DNA of 64,000 nucleotides, taken from contig JAFTXJ010000009.1 in NCBI GenBank assembly GCA_017461625.1, forward strand, positions 217,602 to 281,601, written 5' to 3'. The translations under genes and the position numbers were made by a program. This DNA is from Clostridia bacterium. GTDB taxonomy: Bacteria > Bacillota > Clostridia > Oscillospirales > Acutalibacteraceae. The notes below the pieces were generated by a model. That model made no database searches. It was not told the origin of the DNA and saw only the letters and a program-made list of their open reading frames with translations. Of the stretch, positions 1-5,884 are shown in pieces. Positions within the stretch are counted from its first letter, which is position 1; each line of letters opens with the position of its first letter.

Positions 1-885
1 TCCCCCGTCAAGGCTCACCATCGCCATAATTCCGTAGGGTTGTTTTCTTCTGCCGTAAACAGAAAGCACAGCACCAGAACTCAGCTGAATAAGATGAGGC
101 GGAGAACCGCCTGTTTCGTCAAGAAGCATTTCAGGCTTTGACCAGGTTTTGCCCTTGTCGGTTGAAATACTTTGAAGCACGGTAAACACACTGTCATCTT
201 CTTTTTCGCCTCTGATGTGGCAGATGAGCTTGCCGTCAGGGAGTTCAAGAATATGAGGCTCACTAAGTTCAAAGCGGTTGGTATCAATTTTGATTTTACC
301 CACAAGCTCGGTTTCGCCACTTTGGGTATTCAGCTTTACAACTTCAAGTCCGTCAACATAGTTATAAAAATTATTGCCTACCCACAGAATAGTTCCGTCA
401 CGAAGTGTTGTGGGACCGTGTGGTGAAGAAACAGGTGAACGGAATATTTCACCAAAGGTAACTCCGCAATCCCGGCTTATACGAAAGGTTGAGCCAAGAT
501 ATTTTTCTTCATCTTCTTTGGTAATTGTGTTTATATAGCTTTGGATATACTCATTATCTTTATTATGTTGCCTTTGCATATCTGCTGAATTGTTAAAAGA
601 AGTTAAAATAACGCCCTTTTCTCCGAAGGTACAAATACCTACATCACGGTCGTCAAGGGGTGTATCAATCACAGGGGCAGGCTTGGTATAGGTTTCTCCA
701 CCATCAAAGCTGTAAGAAATAACAGCTTTACCAAAAGGGCAGATATGCTCAAACCTGAATCCCGATGCCCCAACAGCAATTTTACCGTCTTGCAATAATG
801 AAACTGTCGGCCACGCAAAATAGTTGTGTCGGCTGTCAGGGTTTGACATTATTGTTTTAGGTTTTCCGATAAGTTCAATTTTCAT
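1..885 (-). CDS. Sialidase/BNR-repeat family glycosidase (3' end beyond window)
   Basis: Partial gene: 295 codons read without a stop from ATG at 885 to the left edge. Three Asp-box-like motifs typical of sialidase beta-propellers are visible (SYSFDGGETY, ISRDCGVTFG, STDKGKTWS). There is no signal peptide, so a cytoplasmic enzyme acting on imported glycan or another propeller hydrolase is likely. The start is set by GGAGGT five bases upstream. The ATG lies inside the end of the pnuC gene (11-base overlap), so translation is probably coupled. The catalytic Arg triad and Tyr/Glu pair cannot be judged because the C-terminus is missing. Exact substrate is unknown; sialic acid is an inference from the family. 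Confidence 0.75.
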   Translation of the reverse strand, partial: MKIELIGKPKTIMSNPDSRHNYFAWPTVSLLQDGKIAVGASGFRFEHICPFGKAVISYSFDGGETYTKPAPVIDTPLDDRDVGICTFGEKGVILTSFNNSADMQRQHNKDNEYIQSYINTITKEDEEKYLGSTFRISRDCGVTFGEIFRSPVSSPHGPTTLRDGTILWVGNNFYNYVDGLEVVKLNTQSGETELVGKIKIDTNRFELSEPHILELPDGKLICHIRGEKEDDSVFTVLQSISTDKGKTWSKPEMLLDETGGSPPHLIQLSSGAVLSVYGRRKQPYGIMAMVSLDGG

Positions 886-1573
886 TTTTTACCTCCATCT
901 GTTGACTTTCATAAAGCTTTCTTGCTCTGAAAAATGCAAAAACAATGCATATGAAAGAATATACCGAAAAAATCAGATATGTTGTCATTTCAGGGTTTTC
1001 GTTAAGCATCTGAACATATAAAGCAATACCGATTACTCCATTGATAACCATAAGGAAAGTGTATTCAACAAAAGCAAACATTGTCAGGAAATAAATGAGT
1101 ATTCCAATCAGATTTGTAACACTGTCAAGAAAAACATATTCTGAGCCGATTAACGGAAGAACAATCCACATTGCAACCAAAGCAACAGCAGAACCCAAAA
1201 CTATCAGCACCCGTTGCTTTAAGTTCAACTTTTTTAATATGGTAGAATGTTCCCATTTATTTTTATTCCAACGTATAAAAGTTAAAAGCTGAATAGGGAA
1301 TGAAAACAGTATTGCCGAAAAAGCCGAACCATAAAGATTGTAGTAAATATAAACTACACCGTAAAGCAAGGAGTTCAGACTGCCGATTAAGCTTGCGTAT
1401 CGGTTAACACGGGACTGTAGCAATGCAATTACAAGTGAAATGTATAACGGTAATACTCTGAAAAAGCTTTGATTAAAATAAATACCCGCAATGGTGATAA
1501 GCACTCCAGTGCAACCCATAAGTATAAAAATAAAAACATCCTTCTTGGACAATTTGCTTTTTTGATCAGACAT
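875..1573 (-). CDS. pnuC: PnuC-family vitamin/nucleoside transporter
   Basis: 232-residue membrane protein with about seven hydrophobic segments and a lysine-rich N-terminus. The stretch FPIQLLTFIRWNKNKWEH matches the PnuC family, whose members import nicotinamide riboside or, in some branches, thiamine or riboflavin by facilitated diffusion with trapping by an intracellular kinase. No kinase neighbour is present, so the substrate is open. The start has GGAG ten bases upstream. A promoter lies only about 30 bases before the gene, leaving no room for a TPP or NAD riboswitch. Its stop overlaps the start of the sialidase-like gene, forming a two-gene unit. Confidence 0.85.
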   Translation of the reverse strand: MSDQKSKLSKKDVFIFILMGCTGVLITIAGIYFNQSFFRVLPLYISLVIALLQSRVNRYASLIGSLNSLLYGVVYIYYNLYGSAFSAILFSFPIQLLTFIRWNKNKWEHSTILKKLNLKQRVLIVLGSAVALVAMWIVLPLIGSEYVFLDSVTNLIGILIYFLTMFAFVEYTFLMVINGVIGIALYVQMLNENPEMTTYLIFSVYSFICIVFAFFRARKLYESQQMEVKNEN

Positions 1574-1602
1574 TCATATTCACTCCTTTACTTCACTCGG
1601 CT

Positions 1603-1631
1603 ATTATATATACAAAGACTAAAATAATCAA
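1603..1631 (-). promoter_or_regulatory. Promoter for pnuC operon
   Basis: On the minus strand TTGATT (1626-1631) and TATAAT (1603-1608) are separated by 17 bases, a good vegetative sigma promoter about 30 bases before the pnuC start. Confidence 0.65.
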
Positions 1632-1641
1632 TAACTGCACA

Positions 1642-1672
1642 ACAAAATCCCCACCGATTGCTCAATGGGGAA
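1642..1672 (-). terminator. Probable terminator of the PAP2 gene
   Basis: Minus-strand hairpin CCCCA...TGGGG (649-653 paired with 666-670 of the 1.6 kb region) followed by ATTTTGTTG, just after the PAP2 stop. The stem is short and the U-tract interrupted, so efficiency is uncertain. Confidence 0.55.
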
Positions 1673-1680
1673 GATCAATA

Positions 1681-2313
1681 TTAACCGCACTTTTTCTTTT
1701 CAAATTTTGAAGATAGTTTATCGATACCACTATCAACAGCAGGAAAAAGGAATCTGACAATCAACACTGCAATAAGAGCGCAAATTGCCCCGGAAATCAA
1801 ACCGCCTATTACATCACTGCAATAATGAACCTGCACATAAATTCTTGAAAATCCCATAATTGAGGAAAAAATAAAAACAGGTATTCCTATTTTTCTGTTA
1901 TTCCACAGCACGGCCACAGCTGCAGCAAAAGCAGAGGCGGTGTGCCCGGATGGGAATGAATAACTTGAAGGTTTATATACCAGATCAGGAAAAATATATT
2001 TTAACCCCCAATCAGCATACTTTATAGGATCAGATTCATAAAGGTTAAAGGGTCTTACTCTTCCAAAAAACTCCTTAAGAAACAAATCGTTACAAAGCAG
2101 CATTATAACAAGTGCAACAAGAACAGATAATCCTGCCTTTCGGTATTTTTTGGTAAACAAAAGTACAAAACCGAGAACAATGAAAATTGCACCCGCATTA
2201 CCAAGAGTTGTGACACCGACCATAATAGCATCAAGGAAACCGTTCTGAATGCTCTGAATCCATTGGAATACTCTCAGGTCAAACTCTAAAAATGAGTCAA
2301 ACATTAAATCCAT
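1681..2313 (-). CDS. PAP2-family membrane phosphatase
   Basis: 210-residue polytopic membrane protein carrying all three PAP2 phosphatase signatures: KEFFGRVRP (K-x6-RP), SFPSGHTAS (PSGH with catalytic His) and SRIYVQVHYCSD (SR-x5-H-x3-D). Such enzymes dephosphorylate lipid phosphates at the outer membrane face; in bacteria undecaprenyl diphosphate recycling for cell wall synthesis is common, phosphatidic acid phosphatase an alternative. About five hydrophobic segments flank the motifs. The ribosome site is weak (AGAAAGAAG). It stands alone with its own promoter and terminator, next to the far end of the integrated element. Confidence 0.88.
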   Translation of the reverse strand: MDLMFDSFLEFDLRVFQWIQSIQNGFLDAIMVGVTTLGNAGAIFIVLGFVLLFTKKYRKAGLSVLVALVIMLLCNDLFLKEFFGRVRPFNLYESDPIKYADWGLKYIFPDLVYKPSSYSFPSGHTASAFAAAVAVLWNNRKIGIPVFIFSSIMGFSRIYVQVHYCSDVIGGLISGAICALIAVLIVRFLFPAVDSGIDKLSSKFEKKKCG

Positions 2314-2345
2314 TTCTTTTTCTTCTTTCTTATTTTAGTGAAAAA

Positions 2346-2374
2346 ATAATACCAAAAGAATCACCAAAAGTCAA
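2346..2374 (-). promoter_or_regulatory. Promoter for PAP2 gene
   Basis: Minus strand TTGACT (2369-2374), 17-base spacer, TATTAT (2346-2351), ending about 30 bases before the PAP2 start. Confidence 0.6.
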
Positions 2375-2387
2375 TAAAATACCTTGC

Positions 2388-2419
2388 CAAAAATCCCCTT
2401 GGATTGCTCCAAGGAGATT
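2388..2419 (-). terminator. Intrinsic terminator, probably the ancestral ppdK terminator
   Basis: Minus-strand hairpin with perfect CCTTGG/CCAAGG core (2397-2402 with 2409-2414), followed by a run reading ATTTTTGG. It sits about 40 bases beyond the displaced ppdK 3' end, where the original ppdK transcript would have ended before the element inserted. Confidence 0.7.
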
Positions 2420-2457
2420 TGTTAATTTATTACACTACGAAACGAATTCGTAAAGAA

Positions 2458-2493
2458 TTACATTTCTTTGATTGCTGCCTGTGTAGCAACGAA
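2458..2493 (-). pseudogene. Displaced 3' end of ppdK
   Basis: Minus-strand codons here read FVATQAAIKEM and stop. The intact ppdK, 3.4 kb away on the same strand, ends LAAAQAAIKG and stop. The shared QAAIK block is encoded by 14 identical bases (2468-2481 and 5892-5905) in the same codon phase. This is what remains when an element integrates in a gene's 3' end and supplies a replacement end. No start codon or ribosome site belongs to the fragment. Chance resemblance of a short stretch cannot be excluded. Confidence 0.55.
2468..2481. repeat. Proposed att repeat, distal copy
   Basis: The bases ttgattgctgcctg are identical to 5892-5905. In both copies they encode the QAAIK end of PPDK in the same frame. 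The identity stops abruptly on both sides. Confidence 0.5.
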
Positions 2494-2518
2494 CAAATGT
2501 AGGAACAAAACAGCATTA

Positions 2519-2555
2519 TTTAAGGGATGATTTGTTATCCAAATCACCCCTTAAA
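2519..2555. repeat. Long inverted repeat downstream of the recombinase
   Basis: Two 16-base arms (2519-2534 and 2540-2555) pair at 15 of 16 positions around a TTATC loop. It lies 8 bases past the recombinase stop. It may end the recombinase transcript, but no U-run follows, so a role as an element-end structure is equally possible. Confidence 0.6.
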
Positions 2556-2563
2556 CACCGTTT

Positions 2564-3985
2564 TTAGAACCACAGATTCACTGTTATATCATGCCATTTG
2601 TGAACTCTTTTTCTTGTTGAAAATTTGTATAGATATTCTTTAGCTTGTTCTATGTTGATTGTAAATGAAGCCAATTTTTGAGCTTCTTCAACTTTTTTAT
2701 CGCTTGATTTAATTCGTAAGTACCAATCAAAAGAATTTTGACCAACAACAATTTTTTCGATAAAACCTTCAACGATGCTTTCAGGCACATCCAAATCATC
2801 ACCAAAATCCACATAGGAATCCAATGTAGTTTTAAGGTCTTCAAAATGCAATTCCCATCCATCATCAGCGTTTCTTTCTTCTTCCTGTTTGTTAAGTTCT
2901 TCGATTTCATTTTCTAATCTTGCTAATCGCTCCTCAAGTTCAGATGTCTTTTCTCGAAAAACCTCTTTAGAAATATCGCCTTCAGCACGCATTTCAATAT
3001 AGTTGTTAATTAGCCTTTTAACTTTTTCAACTTCATATTCTTTACCCTGAATAATCTCGGTGTTGTCCTCAATATCTATTTTATCGTTTATATGTTTTTC
3101 TAAATACATACGAGCAATAGAGAGTATTTCCTTTGAGTCCATAATGTAATTCTTGAAGATAAGCTTTGCCATCATTTTGAGTTTCCATTCAGGTATCATA
3201 GGGGTTTTACATATACCTTTCAAGGAAAGCCCTTTGTTTTTTCTTGTTTTTTCTGTACCTAAATTTGAACTTGTAAAACAATAATAACCAAAGCTTGTAA
3301 TCCCATCAGTTCTTGACCACACTCTTCTAACGAAGTGATTTCCACACTCACAAACCATTAATTTACACCAAAGGATTTTCGTTGGATTGACACCCTTGTT
3401 TTCCCAAGTATTCAGATTTTTCATTGTTCTTCTTTTTGCATTCAACATTTGTTGGACTTTTTCAAAATCCTCCACGGATATAATAGGTTCGTGTCTTCCC
3501 GGCGTTTGAGTCTTTTCTATTTCCCCGTGATTTGGTACCTTTACTTGTGTTAAATAATCAGGAGTGTACTGTTTGTGATATGTTATAATGCCACAGTAGA
3601 AAGTGTTTTGAAGAGTTTTGGAAATCACACTACAAAACCATTTTTCTTTTCCCATTGCAGTTTTTCTGTGTTGCTTTTCTAATTCGTATTTGATTGCTTG
3701 TAAACCGTAACCATTCAAATACATATCAAACATCATTTTTACCGTCTTTGCCTGTTCGGGATTTATTACCATATCTTTTCCGACTCTGTCATATCCAAGT
3801 ATGTTCCCATTGCCATAGAACACTCCATTATCCATTGATGTTTGCTGACCACTCTTAACTCGAATTGATGTTTTTCTACTTTCATCCTGAGCAAGAGTTG
3901 CCATTATGGTGAGTCGCAATTCTCCATCGCCATCAAATGTTTTAATGTTATCATTGATAAAAAACACTTCTACACCATAGTTGTA
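2564..3985 (-). pseudogene. Large serine recombinase, N-terminal catalytic domain deleted
   Basis: The frame opens after a stop at 3986 and reads YNYGVEVFFINDNI, the tail of the resolvase catalytic domain of large serine recombinases. It continues through IMATLAQDESRKTS, the recombinase domain, a zinc-ribbon region (CECGNHF and a later CKTP cysteine) and a long C-terminal coiled coil (about residues 310-360). The first 110-130 residues of the family, with the catalytic Ser, are absent. A GTG at 3967 allows a 467-residue product, but it has no convincing ribosome site because it sits on the parA stop. Such recombinases cut att sites through the missing serine, so this gene should be inactive. 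Confidence 0.85.
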
Positions 3986-4641
3986 TTAAATACAGTTGGA
4001 TTTTTACCGTAGCTCTGTCTTATAAGACTCACTAATCCTCTGTGTAGCCTTGTTCGGTTATCTGTCATTGTTAATAAGATACCTTCAATGTTTAGTTCCG
4101 GATTCATTCTTCTTTTTACACGGGCGATTGTGCCAAGTAGTTGTTCAAGACCCTTTGCTGATAAGAATTCAGGCTGTGAGGGAATGATTACACTATTTGA
4201 AGCACATAAGGCATTAAATGTCATCATACCGAGTGAAGGCATACAATCTATAAGGATATAGTCATAGTTGTCTTTCACTGAGTCGATATAAGACTTCAAT
4301 ACTCTTTCTCTGCCCATTTCTGTTACCAAGCGAATTTCAATACCGGATAGTTCAATGTTCGCAGGCAAAAGGTCCATTCCTTCATCGGTCTTTAATACAG
4401 CAAACCCTGACGGAACCTCTTTATCTTCAACAATTCTCTCCATAACATTTGCGAGTGTTGAATCGAGTTCGTCAGGGTTTCTTATTCCCAATGAAAGAGT
4501 TAGGCTGCCTTGTGGGTCGGCATCAATAAGCAATACCTTTTTTCCTTGTCGGTTCAGTCCTGCACCTAAATTGACTGCGGTTGTTGTTTTTCCAACGCCA
4601 CCTTTTTGGTTAGCGATGGCAATTACTTTGCAATTACTCAT
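3970..4641 (-). CDS. ParA-family partition ATPase, C-terminally truncated
   Basis: 223 residues with the deviant Walker A KGGVGKTTTAVNLG near the N-terminus, switch region LLIDADPQGSLT and DYILIDCMPSLG. ParA/Soj proteins are DNA-binding ATPases that, with ParB, segregate plasmids or integrative elements. Relatives continue for another 30-40 residues after a VFNT motif. Here the protein breaks off at VFNTTMV, exactly where recombinase coding begins in another frame, so a deletion removed the parA end, any parB and the recombinase N-terminus. An AGGAGG lies about 12 bases before the start. The ATPase core is complete but partition function is doubtful. Confidence 0.85.
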   Translation of the reverse strand: MSNCKVIAIANQKGGVGKTTTAVNLGAGLNRQGKKVLLIDADPQGSLTLSLGIRNPDELDSTLANVMERIVEDKEVPSGFAVLKTDEGMDLLPANIELSGIEIRLVTEMGRERVLKSYIDSVKDNYDYILIDCMPSLGMMTFNALCASNSVIIPSQPEFLSAKGLEQLLGTIARVKRRMNPELNIEGILLTMTDNRTRLHRGLVSLIRQSYGKNPTVFNTTMV

Positions 4642-4689
4642 ACTGCTGTAATTCCTCCTTTTTGCTTTTATATTTCTCCGCCTTTATTC

Positions 4690-4708
4690 AGATAACAAAT
4701 TGTTATCT
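4690..4708. repeat. Perfect 9-bp inverted repeat before parA
   Basis: Arms AGATAACAA and TTGTTATCT flank one central base, between the small hydrophobic ORF and parA. TTGTTATC recurs in the hairpin loop near 2534 and at about 4861. It could be an operator or partition-type site for ParA or a lost ParB. Confidence 0.55.
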
Positions 4709-4731
4709 GCACTCAGTTTGTCTTATACAAA

Positions 4732-4836
4732 TCACATACCAAAGACCTGCATAGCGACATACCAAGCGGGAAGCACAACATTGAAAGCAATACCACGAAG
4801 TAAGTTATACACGATTGCAATCGGAAGCATTTCCAT
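4732..4836 (-). CDS. Small hydrophobic peptide of the integrated element
   Basis: A 34-codon ORF starting MEMLPIAIVYNLLRG and ending QVFGM, nearly all hydrophobic and able to form one membrane span. AGAGGTG seven to eight bases upstream of ATG 4836 is a good ribosome site. It lies at the end of a roughly 370-base structured leader and precedes parA in the same direction. No family is recognised. A short membrane peptide of a plasmid maintenance region, or a translated leader peptide, are both possible. Confidence 0.45.
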   Translation of the reverse strand: MEMLPIAIVYNLLRGIAFNVVLPAWYVAMQVFGM

Positions 4837-5222
4837 TTTTTTCACCTCTTTTAAATAAATTTGTTATCAGTTTAAATACTTTTAACAGGTATGTATAAAT
4901 CAGCCGAGGTTGGCTCTCGACTGATAAAGCAATATTTGTCCTCGACACCCCTGCTTACCGGGAAGAAACTAAGCGTCAGAGTAGTTTTCTCTGCTCCACG
5001 GGACTTTCACCCCTCTTTCTCTCTAGAGCCGTTTTTATAGGTTGCGACGGTTTGTTCACGCTCGACCCATAACTAAACGGGAGTATCATTATCATTTCGG
5101 TATTCTTCGCCTTATTAGGAACTACCCAATATTCATAAACAAGTTTTATCGCTCGCTCCCTTTCGGAAGGTCATGGCGGACTTTTTATCGTTGCTCCTAC
5201 CGAAACTAATGTACTTAGTTTC
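4837..5222 (-). ncRNA. Candidate structured leader RNA upstream of small ORF and parA
   Basis: No ORF of note. On the minus strand a promoter ends near 5212 and about 370 bases follow before the small ORF. Complementary segments include GAAACTAA/TTAGTTTC (5202-5209 and 5215-5222), CAGCCGAG/CTCGACTG (4901-4908 and 4916-4923), and a CAGAG/CTCTG hairpin near 4976-4998. The bases are less AT-rich than the surrounding element, as expected for folded RNA. No known Rfam class is recognised, and group II intron ends are not seen. Confidence 0.4.
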
Positions 5223-5240
5223 CTGATATTCGGTTGTCAA
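5212..5240 (-). promoter_or_regulatory. Promoter for element leader
   Basis: Minus strand TTGACA (5235-5240), 17 bases, TAAGTA (5212-5217). The -10 lies inside a perfect 8-bp inverted repeat (5202-5209 and 5215-5222), which could act as an operator. Confidence 0.5.
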
Positions 5241-5393
5241 GGTACATGAAGAATTTTTTATCCCTCAAGGGGTAGGGATTTAGAAAGGCAAAAATGAAAC
5301 CAAAATGCAAAAAAATTTTTTGCATTTTAAAAGTTTGTAACAATGCACAATAAATGCCGCAGGTTTTCAATATGTTTCTTGGTTATTTTGACA

Positions 5394-5468
5394 ACAAAAA
5401 AAGCCCATTTGAAATTTCTTTCAAATGAGCAAAAAAAAAGAGCATACTACATTTTTGTAATATGCTCT
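5394..5468 (-). terminator. Tandem terminators after the 56-codon ORF
   Basis: Minus strand: hairpin AGAGCATA/TATGCTCT (5439-5446 with 5461-5468) followed by nine Us, then a second hairpin CATTTGAAA/TTTCAAATG (5406-5414 with 5419-5427) followed by seven Us. The stretch 5241-5393 beyond it is AT-rich and shows no other feature. Confidence 0.75.
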
Positions 5469-5473
5469 CTCTA

Positions 5474-5644
5474 TTATTCTGTTATATTATGTGCTTTATT
5501 CCATATCTCTTGAGCTTCTGCTTTCATTTGTTCGGGTGTTTTCTTCGGTAATAAGTCTTTTTCCTTTTGATATTCTTTTTCTATTTTATCTGCCCATTCA
5601 TCTAATACCATCTCACAGGCAATAGCTAATTTACTTTTTTCCAT
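5474..5644 (-). CDS. Small hypothetical protein of the integrated element
   Basis: 56 codons starting MEKSKLAIACEMVLDEW and ending HNITE. GGAGGTG sits five bases before ATG 5644, and tandem terminators follow the stop by six bases, so it looks like a complete monocistronic gene. The product is charged (Lys/Glu-rich middle) and probably helical, without membrane segments. No family is recognised. Small proteins of this kind occur in mobile-element cargo. Confidence 0.65.
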   Translation of the reverse strand: MEKSKLAIACEMVLDEWADKIEKEYQKEKDLLPKKTPEQMKAEAQEIWNKAHNITE

Positions 5645-5708
5645 AATTTCACCTCCATCATTTATATCGTAAATGAGAGTTGAAATGTTACGGTTAAATT
5701 ATATAATA

Positions 5709-5750
5709 ATAAAAAAAGAGGATACATTACAAACAGTAACATATCCTCTA
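5709..5750 (-). terminator. Terminator downstream of ppdK, inside the element
   Basis: Minus strand hairpin AGAGGATA/TATCCTCT (5717-5724 with 5742-5749), then a U-run reading CTTTTTTTATT. It lies about 135 bases past the ppdK stop and probably replaces the original terminator. The 135 bases between are AT-rich with no gene. Confidence 0.7.
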
Positions 5751-5884
5751 ATATTTAGTTGAAAGTGGTCAAAACGAGATTTTTGCTCAAAAAACACTCA
5801 AAAATAAGCGTTTTTTTAATTTGCATTTTTATCGTTTTGAAAGCCGAAAACCCTTGATATGACTGGGTTTTTAGGCTAATTCCT

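Noticed and set aside
1574-1602. Riboswitch upstream of pnuC
   Set aside because: Only about 30 bases lie between promoter and start, too short for known TPP, NAD or preQ1 classes with expression platform.
4900-5222. Group II intron or self-splicing ribozyme
   Set aside because: No recognisable 5' end consensus, domain V hairpin or intron-encoded protein.
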